DNA from: Humulus lupulus
Taxonomy: Eukaryota; Streptophyta; Magnoliopsida; Rosales; Cannabaceae
Length of the DNA stretch: 64,000 nt
Direction: 5' to 3'
Assembly: GCF_963169125.1 (NCBI RefSeq)
Contig: NC_084801.1
Coordinates: 116,091,061 to 116,155,060 of the forward strand
Shown here in pieces: positions 22,018 through 33,000 of the stretch. The notes below the pieces were generated by a model, which saw only the letters and a list, made by a program, of their open reading frames with translations, did not search any database and had not been told where the DNA came from. Every line of letters starts with the position of its first letter. The stretch's first letter is position 1. The translations under genes were made by a program, and so were the position numbers.

Positions 22018-24727
22018 CTAGGCTCCACCAGTCGGCCCCGTGGAGGTCGCCGTCTCACCCTCCTGCTCGGCTGCGACGGAGACTTCCTCGGTCTCAGAAG
22101 GTGCTTCTTTCTGGAGGCGAGATTTAAACCCCTCCAGCAAGGGCTCCCAGACGTCCGCTCCCAAGAAGGAGAAATCACCGTCCAAGTTGTAGACCCAGCA
22201 GTGGTAGAGCATGTCCTCCATGGCGATGCTGGAGGCAGCCTTCTCGGCTTCCAGGGCGGCCTTGGCCTCCTCGGCCCCAGCCTTTGCAGTGTCTAGCTCT
22301 GCCCGCGCAGCAGCGAGGGCGACTTTGGTAGCCTCGACCTCTTGAAGCTTGGGACGGGCTTCTTCTAGCTCGGCCTGCACGGCCGCCAGGGCATCCTTAG
22401 CCGCCTGCAAGGAATTTTGGTGGGTGGCCACAACCGCCTGATGCTCGCCCCTCATATCCTCGAGCTGGGCCTTGGTCCTGGCTATGCTCCGGTGAAGGGC
22501 CAAGGCGCTCTGCAAAAACGGAGAGGCAACTGCCTTGAAAAAAAAAAAAGAGAAGGGAGAAAGGAAAAATGGGGCAAGGCATGATAATCAAAAATCATAA
22601 AAGGGTAAGGTCATCTTACCGTTAGGGGCATGCCCAATGAAGATTCCAGTACGCCCACCGGGCTCCTTGTTTCGATGGCCCGCAGCTCCCTCTCGTTGAT
22701 GCGGTAGAAGTGGCTGACGGCGTAGTTCGCCGTCTCATACACCGTCCCCCGAAAGACGTCTGGAATCTTCTCCAGGTCCTGGGGGTCCACCGGGATACGC
22801 ACCTCGGGGGGCGCAGTTACTGAGGCCCCGAGCTCCGACCCTGTGTCCCGGACAAAGGCCGGAGCTCGCGGAGGAGGTGGGGGCATGTTCTCCACTACAG
22901 CCAGAGGTGCAGTTCCCTCGGCCTGGGCAACTGGGGTCTACTCTTTCCCCTTTGCAGGGGACTTGGTTGGGGTCCCAGCAGCTTTCTTCGCCACCCGGAG
23001 CTTCTTTATTTTGGGCCCAGAGGCCCCAGCTGAGGAGTTCCCCCCGGTGAACATAGCCCACAGATTTTTTCCCCCGGGCTGAGACATCTCCTCTGGCAAA
23101 ACAAAGATATGGTTAGTACACAAGTTAGCAGTCGTGCAAAAACAAAATCAAAGGGGAAAAAAGCGAAATTCAAGTATATATATATACTAAAGGGAATCCT
23201 ACCCCCCGAGCTTGAAGAAAAATCTATGGTTACGACCATCAGCCCCGGAGCTTCCGCGGGGGAATCTAAGACAATTATTTCTCGAGCTGGCGCAAGTTCT
23301 GGATCCGAGGCTGTCTCAGGACTAGACTCTTCTATGTATTGCCTAAGACTTGGAGCTACGACACCCTCCCGGAGTGATGGCCATGACCGAAGGTTAGTCC
23401 CATACTCCTCGAATAGGACCGACCTAAAGGCTAGGGTGTTGTCTACAACTATGGTACCCCTAGGGCAGCTACTTTCGTAATCCAAAATGAGCTGGTCGAC
23501 GCAGTGGAGCAGGGTTTCATCGAAGTCTGGGTCACTTCGATGGTGTTGGATGATCTGTTTAGGATTGAACCTAGCTAGCCGGGGGTCTGCAATGGCCCTA
23601 TCTAAGTTCCTAAACATGTATGGGTTACCTTGGCCGGAGGGACCTGCAGCTGCTCCGGACCGGATCCTCTCCTCGTCCATTCTTTGGGCGACCTCCAACG
23701 TCTGCTTCCTCGTCCTCACCAGGGGCACCTCGTCCTCCTCATCCTCTTCCCCCGCGACCCCCTCCACGATGATAGGCCTCATATCGCGAGCTAGGGGAAG
23801 CACCCGGGGCCTCCTCAGGTTCAGAGTCTGGCCTGGGGAGATCAGCTTACAGGCCAGCATCGTCTCGTCTGTCACGAGCTGATGATAGTCCTTTTCACTG
23901 GGGGGCAAGCCCGCCAGTGTCTTGTACTGGCTCCCGAGGATCACAGACTTCTCTGTCCTCGCGAAGATAGCTGCAGAATTATTCTACGTCAGAAATGGAT
24001 ATAGGGGGAGCTAACCGATACTTAACTTACGAGCTAAGGTTGAAAGGCACTTATGAGGACAGTTGAAGTAGTGCAGCTCGCAGTTTCGAAACCCCGTCGA
24101 CATAAAGAATTGATCTTTGAAGTCGTTGGGGTGGCTGGGCAGCTCGATGACCGTAGCCGTGTTGGGGAACCAGGTTAAGTAATAGAACCCGTCACTTCGC
24201 CCCCATTGCTCCGGGATGGCCTTGAGGCAGAAGAAATACAGAATGTCTGCAGGAGTGGGGACCTCCCACTCCTGTTTCAAGAACAAGTATCTTAACCCCG
24301 CCAACAAACGGTAAGAGTTGGGGGGGAGCTGGAATGGGGCCAACCTCACGTAGTTGAGGAAATCGGCGAAGTACTGGTCCAACGGGAGGAAGGCCCCCGC
24401 CTTGAAATGTTCGTCGCTCCAGGCCGAGAACACCTCATCAAGCGGCGCGCAGCTCCGCTCGCCTTCTAAGGGAGGTCGGGCAATCACGATTCCTCTCCCC
24501 AGCTCGATGTTATGGGAGAGGAATATTTTTTTTACCCTCGCCAGGTCAGTGATCTTCGAGACGATCTTCTCTGCCTCGAAGAACGCGTCGGGGGCCACCT
24601 CGAGCTCCCGTTCCACTGCTGGCCCGAAGTTGGGAATCGGGGATTCAGCCATCAACTCCTTTCCCTTGTTTTGTTGGGAGGACGAGCTGCCTACAAACTT
24701 CTTGGGAGCGTTCTTCTTGGGTCCCAT
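22018..24727 (-). CDS. Antisense spliced gene of E2 (PF04195-like domain plus coiled coil)
   Basis: Four coding exons on the minus strand: 24727-24031, 23970-23203, 23092-22620 and 22509-22018. All introns are GT-AG (24030-23971, 23202-23093, 22619-22510), total 2430 nt, one frame except a TAG at 22940-22938. An alternative last acceptor at 22534 also keeps frame. The start MGPKKNAPKKF follows a likely acceptor TATTCGCTAG, so a 5' UTR intron is probable. Exon 1 has FSAWSDEHFKAGAFLPLDQY and FQLPPNSYRLLAGLRYLF, a pattern I know from the 'putative gypsy type transposon' family (PF04195). Exon 2 is acidic in its middle. Exon 3 is proline-rich and lysine-rich. Exon 4 is a long coiled coil (AALxAxxAELDTAKAGAEEA style). 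Function unknown; a structural or silencing-related role is speculation. Introns are predicted, not shown by transcripts; the 60-nt first intron is short for plants. Confidence 0.7.
22938..22940 (-). other. In-frame TAG in exon 3 of the E2 antisense gene
   Basis: The exon 3 frame reads SPAKGKE, TAG, then TPVAQAEGTAPLAVV and on to the proline-rich part and the donor at 22619. It is the only interruption in the predicted spliced frame. It fits a CAG-to-TAG change, but the ancestral codon is not known. Confidence 0.65.
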
Positions 24728-25481
24728 CTGGTCGCCTAGCGAATAAAAAGAAGAAATTTTAGAAAAAGGCGACCTAAAAATGGAGAAGAATCTGAGTGTG
24801 TTTCCTTGGCACGAGCTAAGGTAAGCCCAACCCGTGGAGAGTGAGACCATGCGGTTCTATGAACACGCGCCTGTGCTCCCAACAGATCCCCGATTACTCG
24901 GAATTCGTGTGTCAGGAGGGTCAGGATAGCATTTGCCTTGGAAGGAAAGTTTCAGTAGGCAAGAAAGGCAAAACCGCCTGTGAAGCGTGTCCCCTAAGCT
25001 ACCCGATTTTGCACCCAAAATACTGGGTATTTTAAACAAGCATACCTAAAATCCTACCCAAAAAATTTCTCCAGAAAACGCACCAATGCTCCTAAATGGC
25101 TTTCTACTGCAAAGATACCCTAACCTAAATGACTTTCACCCTTCATGCCCACAAAAAACCAACAAAACCTTGCATGCGGCTACAGTAAATATTTACCTAA
25201 GCTACAGTAAAAAAATAACTTCAAAACATGCACAGTCAGGAGACTTACAGAGTGTTCTGGTTGAGAGGAGGGTGAAGGGGTCGTCTTGGTTGGAGCTTCG
25301 CCGGAGTGGTTGATTCCAAAGCTTCAAGGGAACCCTTACACCTGAACTTCTTGAGCGCTGGGAATGGCAGCCGGAAAGAAGAGGATTTTTTTTTTCTTTT
25401 GAAGATAAAGAAGAGAGAAGAAGAAGGAAAATTTCTGAAAAATTTCAAATGAACAGGTGGCCCATGCGTAAGGTGGCCACC

Positions 25482-25492
25482 CCTTTTATATA
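25482..25492 (-). promoter_or_regulatory. TATA box for the E2 antisense gene
   Basis: The minus strand reads TATATAAAAGGGGTGGCCAC, a strong plant TATA box about 750 bp upstream of the predicted start at 24727. This leaves room for a 5' UTR intron ending at the TTCGCTAG acceptor near 24736. Homologous regions of E4 (43724-43741) and E6 (42805-42819) have TA-rich boxes at comparable places, reading toward the same gene. Confidence 0.5.
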
Positions 25493-25499
25493 CATGAAA

Positions 25500-25736
25500 G
25501 GCCATGTGAGAGGGGCCGTTGGATTGCCCTGATGTGGGATCCAAGGCTCTCCACTCGAAAGACGAAACAACGGCTGAGTATAGGCTAGGCCATTTAATGC
25601 GGTTCTCGGAAGACGTATCGTCATCAACCACGATGTTCCACGTATTCGGCGCCTGCGTCAAATGTGGAATATGAAGAGTTCATGGGGAAGCCTAAAAGCC
25701 CCTACTGTGGCCCTACGCGACATCGTGTGCCACGAG
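25500..25736. other. Non-coding stretch between antisense promoter and polypurine tract
   Basis: Upstream region of the antisense gene, with no coding content. Frames through it are incidental. Confidence 0.4.
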
Positions 25737-25755
25737 CAGGGGCTTAGGGGGCAAA
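25737..25755 (+). other. E2 polypurine tract
   Basis: CAGGGGCTTAGGGGGCAAA abuts the TG of the 3' LTR. This is the expected primer site for plus-strand DNA synthesis. The same motif in complement (TTTGCCCCCTAAG) abuts the E4 LTR at 43507-43519. Confidence 0.85.
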
Positions 25756-26508
25756 TGTACGCCCTGATTTTCCCACAAGCTGTTAGCGAGCTGAGATACG
25801 GCCTAATCATGTCTACCAAGTGGACATCCCCAAGACCGGAGCTGCCATCGTAAGATCCTACCTCCTTAGCTCGAGGTAACCTAAGGGTTCGCCAAGATTA
25901 CTTAAGGATCGGGTCTGGACTCTGAAGGCCACAGGTCGAGGGAAGCATCCAGCTCGTGGTACGAGCTAGAGTTGGAGGCTATGACCTTTTATAAAGTCAA
26001 CCACGCAAGGTAAACATGCATATATCAGACATCACGTGTCTTATATCCCTGACTTCTCGGACACGCAGCATGAACGTGCGTATTCAGACACCCACGACTG
26101 GGTTGGGCCGTGCGGCCCATTATCCCTTTACCTATTGATTAGACCACACTTCATGTGTCAGGTTTTAGGAATTAATCATAAATGTCACAGAGTTGACATG
26201 ATAGGTAAGAAGGTTACGGGATGACCTTCTTACCAACTCCTAGGTGCCCTCTCCTATAAATATGGAGACCCTGGAAGTTGCAAAGGGTTGGATTCTATTG
26301 TGTAAGAAATACCCTGTAAAAGAATACCAAGCATATAGCAATAATATTGACTGGTGGAGTATAATGATTTTAACCTTTGAACCACCTAAAACGTAATTGT
26401 GTCACCAGCTCATTTTCAAAAGATCATTCATCTACTTCGGTTCAACATAAGCACTAATCCCTTCCTCTTATTTTCTTAATTACCTGTTGGCGAAGAACCG
26501 CGTCAACA
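25756..26508 (+). repeat. E2 3' LTR (753 bp)
   Basis: It matches the 5' LTR with about 27-30 differences by hand count, mostly transitions, plus a small length change near 26034. It starts TGTACGCCC and ends GCGTCAACA, followed by the ATAGT duplication. Confidence 0.96.
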
Positions 26509-26513
26509 ATAGT
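26509..26513. repeat. E2 target site duplication, right copy (ATAGT)
   Basis: Identical to 13918-13922. The paralogous unoccupied site at 29802-29806 has one copy. Confidence 0.95.
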
Positions 26514-26746
26514 AGTTTGTTATATTTTATTGTAACTCATTAGTTCATAAAACAAGTTTGAAGGTATCGTAAAATGATATTAAATAATAAGACACTATCA
26601 TATAACTTAAAACAAACACTAATGAGTATTTTAAGATAAAAAAAGTTTCATAAATTAATTTTGGAGTTAACCAAAATGTATATGAAATAATATGTTCTAA
26701 AAATAAATTTATTTTGTGAAAAAAGTAACCAATTAGTAATTTATCA
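26514..26746 (+). repeat. Right half of the duplicated host segment
   Basis: AGTTTGTTATATTTTATTGT, then AATAAGACACTATCATATA, ACCAAAATGTATATGAAATA and AGTAACCAATTAGTAA, matching 29807-30037 in order. The match ends abruptly at TTTATCA. Confidence 0.85.
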
Positions 26747-28139
26747 CCATTATAATAAATAAATAGTTACATAAACCCAAAAAAATGGAAAATTTGGGCT
26801 TTCGAAAATGTTTCCAATTCAGACACATTTTTATTGAAATTTAATATTTTTTTATGATGTCACAATGTATTTACCTAAATAAAATGTAGTAAGTAATTTT
26901 TATAATTATTTTATGTTATATGAATAATTATTCTATGTATATATCTATTTTGTTGGTTGGATTACATCATTGATGATTATTTGGAAGCTTTTCTTGGTTT
27001 GCAAGAAAATCTAGCTGTCATTCTATCTTTATTTATTTATTAAGTATATCCAAAATAATCAATTTTCTGAATTATCTTCATTGACTTCAACTTCCATCCA
27101 CCTTTTTCCTCATTTTGTAAAATGTGATTGTGGTTCTAATTATCATTGGGGTTTCTTTTTTCTTCATGTGAGGTCCTCTATTTACTTTCTTATGACTTTT
27201 CTCTCCAAAATATGGTTTTTTTATTATTAATTTTTTTTGTATTTTGTCTTGGTGAAGAAAAAAGTGTCAACCTTTGGACATATTGATGACCGCTGATTTT
27301 TTTTTTCTTCTTTCTAATTCTAACCATAAAATTAAGATTGATGTGTAAGTTATTTAATTTTTTTTAATAACAGAATTTAGTAGTGTCATTAAAAAGAATA
27401 GACATTAGCATTTGTTTTATCATTTACGATGTATTTTTTATTTGTTTTTTAAATATAATATTTTATGATTAATTTTATGAAAAGGAGTAAACTTATAAAA
27501 ATATTGTAATTATGGTTGAAATTTAAAATATATAGTAATTATGTCTTAAAAAATAGTTGGACTAAAATCTAGTTGAAGTGTTCTTAACTAAATTACGTAA
27601 CATAGGTTGGTTTTAGATATAACATTTTATGTAAAGTATTTCAAGTTAGATAGCTAAAATGATATCTTCCAATTTAATTTTAAAAATAATAACCCTGTGA
27701 ACCTCCAAAAAAAAAAAAAAAAAAAAAAGAATACCTCCATTTTGTTAGCTATTCATTAGTTCAAATTTTGTAATTAAATCTTATTTTAATTAAAAATGAC
27801 TTTAAAATATTTTAAGAAAGTTGTTGTAATGGTGCACAAACATAGGCGGTAATTTCATGGGCCTAAGCCCATAAAGAAATAAATCTAACTTGAATTCACG
27901 TGCTAACTTCATCGTCACTTTCATGTTAAAAAGAAGGGAATTTAAAAAAAAATATGTGACTTTTATGTTATAATGTGCAAAAATATGGGAATTATATATT
28001 TTTTAATTTGTATGGGAAAATTTATTAAATAAAAAATTAAAGTAAGAGAAACACAATTAGTAGCTAACTAAAATATAGAAGCTAAAGTTAAACCAAACAC
28101 ATTAGCTAACACAGGGGTACTATTGTAAAATTAGCTTCC
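26747..28139. other. AT-rich DNA without a gene
   Basis: Homopolymer-rich A/T sequence with a run of about 24 A at 27707-27729. I see no coding frames, RNA genes or clear transposon ends. Confidence 0.55.
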
Positions 28140-28650
28140 ACTCTTCTTTCTCTCAAACCCTAACCACACAAACCCTTTCTCTCTCCAAACCCAGCTGCAT
28201 TGTTCTCTCTCTCTCCCATCTTTCTTCTCTTTCTTTTTGCCCTAGCTGCCACCTCCCTTGTCGTCCACTCGCCTGCCTCACCATCTCCACCATCATCTCC
28301 CGCCACCCACCCTCACCACCTGCGATTCACCTTAGGCGTGCACCTCCATGAAACCCACCCAAGAACACCCAGTCGCGCCATTGACGAACATAGCTCCAAT
28401 CCGCGCATCTCCGCGCGATTCCATTCGCGAGCCCCCAAATCCAAAACGATGGGGCTAGGTTGAGGCGAGGGATGTGCTGGCGGTGGTCGGAGGCGAGGGA
28501 GAAGGGTGGTGCCTGGGTTGATTGCGATCCGTGGTGCTCGGAGCTACGTAAAACGTTGTGGATGGCTGGGGTTGCAACGGGGTTCTGCACGCAGGAGATG
28601 TGGGGTTCTGGTGGTGGTTGAAGGTGAGGTCGGAGGTCGGTTCGTGGTCA
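28140..28650 (+). other. GC-rich leader-like island with a short secreted-type frame
   Basis: A CT-rich stretch resembling a plant 5' leader (CTTTCTCTCAAACCCTAACC, then CTCTCTCTCTCCC) precedes an ATG at 28200. The 87-codon frame begins with a hydrophobic run (SPIFLLFLFALAATSLVV, residues 4-21) that looks like a signal peptide, then a proline/histidine-rich part. Beyond 28463 the sequence stays GC-rich but in other frames, then reaches a T-run at 28657-28677. I do not recognise the product. It may be a first exon, a captured gene fragment or chance. Its composition is quite unlike the flanks. Confidence 0.3.
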
Positions 28651-28694
28651 TATCTGTTTTTTTTTTTTTTTTTTTTTTGTATCTTTAGGTCTTT

Positions 28695-29148
28695 GGTAAC
28701 TGGTTACCTTCACGTTCTTTGTGTGTATATTTCTTGGAGTAATTGGTTACCTTCATGTTCTGATTTGTATGTATATTTCTAGGCTCTTTATGGTAACTGA
28801 TTACCTATGTTACTAAAATCATACTTACTTCTTCTTCCTTTTTTAATGAAGTGTTCTTCCTCTTTTTCCTTCAAATTTGATGTTTCTTTTCATTTATAAT
28901 ATGAGTGACCTGTCACCCCTCTTATTGTAACTTGTTACCCCTCTTATGGCAGAAAATTACTCCTCTCAGGGTAACTGGTTACCCTTCCTGATACATGTTA
29001 TTTAACGTGGCTCTAAGACCTTTTTTTTTTTACATAATTGTGAAAAATCAAACAAGTAATTGGTTACCCCTCTTGATACATGTTATTTAACCTAGCTCTA
29101 GGATTTTTTTTACATAACTATAAAAAATCAATTAAGTAACTCGTTACA
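28695..29148. repeat. Cluster of seven GGTAAC-NN-GTTACC palindromes
   Basis: GGTAACTGGTTACC occurs at 28695-28708 and 28970-28983. One- to three-base variants lie at 28738-28751, 28792-28805, 28926-28939, 29055-29068 and 29135-29148. The last three sit in an imperfect tandem repeat of about 80-85 bp (GATACATGTTATTTAACGTG, CTCTAAG, then a T-run and TACATAA). The half-sites stay while the spacer sequence changes. Confidence 0.85.
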
Positions 29149-29661
29149 TTACCCAGACTTTGAAAAAAAACGTACAATCTAAAATAAGGAAAAAAATGTT
29201 TATAATAAATAAAAAATATAATAAACAGAATTCATATTAAAAAAAAAATTGTAAAACAACCAAAGAAAAATTTAATATAAAAATAGTTATATCAAATTAA
29301 TATAAAAAAAATCAAATAAGCTAAAAAAATAATCAAATTACAAACATACTCTTATAAATTAATAAAACTTAGTTAAGATTAAAACTATGGCATAAACAAC
29401 CTTTTATACAAAAATACGGGAAAATAAACCCATAAAAGTGAAAATTCTTAAAAAAAAGCTTTTTGTTGATTAATTACATCTTTTTTTGTCGCAATGAAAT
29501 TTTTTCATTGAAAAAAATTCATAATGTCATACATCTTATAAAAATAAGGAGCAAAAAATATTCTTCATCCGCCCAAGGAGCATGCACAATTAATCCATGA
29601 TGATGAACATGAATCAATGATACTCTTGAAAAATTGGACAACAAACTTGCAATATCCTCTA
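29149..29661. other. AT-rich spacer, nothing recognised
   Basis: A/T-rich with A-runs. No coding or structural features I can support. Confidence 0.5.
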
Positions 29662-30040
29662 AGTTTCTTTTTTGTTTGATTAATAAAAGAAACACTATTA
29701 TTTACATGTAAATTACATTAGTGACTAGAAAGTGAATTAGAACTTTTCATTAAAAAAATTACTATATAGTACAATAAAAAGAACTTTTGATGATAAGATA
29801 TATAGTAATTTGTTATACTTTATTGTAACTCATTAGTTCTTAATTTTATTTTAAAAGTAACGTAAAAATATCTTAAATAATAAGACACTATCATATATAG
29901 CCTAAAAAAACACAAATCAATATTTTAAGCTAAAAAAGTTTCAACAGATAAATTTTGGAGGTAACCAAAATGTATATGAAATAATATGTTCTAAAAATAA
30001 ATATTTTTTGTGAAAAAGTAACCAATTGGTAACTTATCAG
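29662..30040 (+). repeat. Second copy of the E2 target segment, unoccupied
   Basis: It matches 13782-13922 joined to 26514-26746. The join falls at TATATAGTAATTTGTTATAC (29800-29819), where a single ATAGT replaces the two copies that flank E2. It ends at ACTTATCA, the same point where the other copy stops matching, and is followed by TGTTATCCC of a different sequence class. Confidence 0.88.
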
Positions 30041-33000
30041 TGTTATCCCTGTTTCCTCCCAGCACACGTGGCCCCGTACACTAAGGCCATAGGCTATCCT
30101 TAAGGGACCCGAGGCCCAGAGCGAGCCCAATAGACGGGGAAGGAGTACATCCTGGTGGCCCAAATATCAGTAAGCCCAACATTATCCCAGAATATAAGTC
30201 GGGACCATGAAGTGGACATGTTTAGTCTTCACGGACCTAGTGTAAGGTGTCGTTCGAGATGACAATAAAGACGATGTTTCCAAGTCTAAAATGAATCGAG
30301 ACGATAGGGGATGAACCTGGGCTCTGGTAAATGAACCAGGGTCCTGGTAAATGGATCGTGATGTTGGTAAACGAACTCGTATCAGGTGACCGGGTTGGGC
30401 GTTGTAACGTCCTGCGTTTTCGGGTACCTTTAAACGACTCGGGTCGAGATTTTTTTTCCCCGAGTTAAGAATATTATTTTAAATAATATTATATTTGTTT
30501 GGAAATTATTCCATGAGTTATTGCTAGCCAAAATATGAATTTTGTGATTTAAAAGTCAAGATAAGACTTTCGGTCTTGGACCAACACAAAAACCCTGATC
30601 GGGTAAAAATCTCGGAAAATAAAATGAAAAACTATGGAAAATATATTTTGGGCATAAAATACATTCATAAAAATTAAAGTTTGGTAAAAAATAATAAACT
30701 TAAGGGAAAATGGAAATTTTAGGGCATTTTGTGTTAAATGCTTAATTTTACCGAAATGAGGAATTTTATTCTATGAATGGACATTAGGTTAAATTTTATA
30801 GTGTGATTAATTAAATTAAATGTGAGAGACATTTAATTTAATTATTTAATGTTAATTTTTGTGATTAAAACTTAATAAGAGTGAAAAAGGTATAGCAAGT
30901 CAATTTGGATTTTTCTTCTTAGGAAATATTGATTCACCTTTATAAATATATATATATATATATAACATAAATGAAATGCAATGGGTGGCCGGCCATGTGA
31001 AGTTTTGAAATGGTGTGGACCAAATTAATTAACTTTTAAATCCCTTTATTTAAATGCCAGGGATAAAGGAAAGTGGGTAAAACACTTGAGTGTTTTTAGG
31101 TTAATTAAAGAGCTGTAGAAACTCTTCTAACCCTCCCCAAAATCGACCCCCACTCTCATTTTTTTGAAAACTCTCTCAAGTTTTCTCTCAATCTTCAACC
31201 TCAAGAACACTAAGGAGGCTTGGAAGCTAAGCCTTGGTTTAGGAAGGATTTTTTTCCCAAAGGTAAAGTTTCAAAAAACTAGACTTTTGTAAAGTTTTAA
31301 CCATAGATTTCCAAATAGCTAATTATCTATGTTGTTGGGGGGAGTTGGTTAGGGTTTTTTAAAGGTTTTGAAGGAGCCAAAGCTAATAGGAAGATCCAAA
31401 CCTTAAGCAAGAACAATAAAGAGGTAAAAAAGTTTACTTTTTATGATTTTGTTGTAGGGTTTTTATTTTTAAGCATTATTTTGTATATTTAATGCTTAAA
31501 GTTTCTTATTGGTGATGTAATAAGTTTATGGTAGTTGTTTTATAATTTTTATGATGCTTGTGTATTGATTTTTGAAAATAGGGACCAAAGCCCCCAAGGG
31601 TTTTGTTAGAAACCTTAAAACAAAATACATGTTTTGAGCTGTGAATTCCAAGGAGTTAAGCATCCACTGTATATTTATTTTGTAAAATTTAATTGTGCTG
31701 TAATGTTTTTGAGATTGAGTACATAAAATTGAGCTTTTGAAACACTAAAAAATGTTTAAAAATGAGTGAGTTGTGCTATTTCAAAGTTTAGGTAAAAAAC
31801 AGTTTTTTTTTTTTTTTTTGTATTCTTAATTTCGGAACCTAGTTTGGACAGCCACTGTAGGGAAAATCAACCCAGTTTTTCCTAAAATTTGGTGGACATA
31901 TTATTGCCATAACCTAGTATTCCACTGTAAAAAATTTGGTAAGAAAATACTGAACGGTTTGAAAGTTATTAACTGTCAAAGTTTGGAAAAAATAAGGACT
32001 TGAAAATAATGTCATTTTTTTACCTCATTGTTGGAAAATAATTTCACCAATAAAAAATCCTCATTTTGACCTAAGATTTTACAAAGACCTAAATGGCATA
32101 CCAAAAATGGAATTGGGAAATTTTGGTAACAATTGGGCGAGTAAATTTAAAGTTATGAACTAACAAAGTATGTAATTAAAAATGTAAAAAATAGGCTTTT
32201 CACACTTAGTGTAAAAAAATGAGATTTGAAACTTAAGGTAAAAAGAAAAATTTTGCTTATTGCAAGATACAAACTTGGTAAGCCTTGAAAACATATTTTC
32301 ATTAAAATTACCACTTTGAGTTGAGTGTGAATTATTTTTATTAAAGAATTTTTATTCTTTTTAAAAATAAAAGATTTAATTTATTATTAGTTAATACATT
32401 AAAAGAGGGTTTAAAACCCTATATTTTGAGAAAATGATCAAGTGAATTATTTTTCTAGTAAGTAAATTTGATTAATTGATTTTGAAAAATTAACTAGTCA
32501 AGATGGGAAATTTTTAACGGTTCTCCTAATTAAGACAAATTAGGTAATTATCTTAAAATGGTTTTTAGAAATTAAAACCTTAAGAAGAATAAAAGGAAAA
32601 TTAAGAGTTTATTTTCTTGAAAAATAATTAAGGAATTTAATTAGTATTTTCTGGATATAATACTTGCTAAAATCTTCTATATATTTTAACCGACTTGTTG
32701 AAAGTACGGATTAATAGCGATGCGTTTAAAGAACAACATTTTTAGCGGATTGTGGGAAAATAATATTGTGATACCTGAGCCTAGGTATCGAGACCATATG
32801 ATAGGTCTCCCTGAGACTTAGGGTTTAGTCTCAAATATTTTGTATGAATTTCCTTAATGAGTTTAAAACCAAATAAGGATCATAAATCCTTACATATAAT
32901 TTATATAAAAATGACCAAACTTCCCAAAATAATATTAATAAATTATGAGTGCCATAATTAATCCGAGTATACTGTATGGATAACTACAGTATTGGCTAAG

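Larger units (their letters stand above)
13923..26508 (+). mobile_element. E2: full-length Ty3/gypsy Tat-like retrotransposon (12.6 kb)
   Basis: It is complete in structure: LTRs 13923-14677 and 25756-26508, gag, protease, RT, RNase H, integrase (in gypsy order, integrase last), a 119-bp tandem array, an antisense spliced gene, a polypurine tract and ATAGT target duplications. An extra antisense frame between pol and the 3' LTR and a repeat-bearing region there are known features of the plant Tat group (Grande, Ogre and relatives). By hand I count about 27-30 differences between its LTRs, near 96 percent identity, mostly transitions, so the insertion is fairly young. Gag-pol has about nine stops and at least three frameshifts, so it is not autonomous now. 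Confidence 0.95.

Noticed and set aside
22843..24746. Long plus-strand frames opposite the E2 antisense gene
   Set aside because: They mirror the codons of the minus-strand exons, have no domains, and start and stop without regard to the introns.
27707..27729. A-run as the poly(A) tail of a LINE or retrogene
   Set aside because: No coding remnant or target duplication was found beside it, and A-runs are common in this AT-rich stretch.
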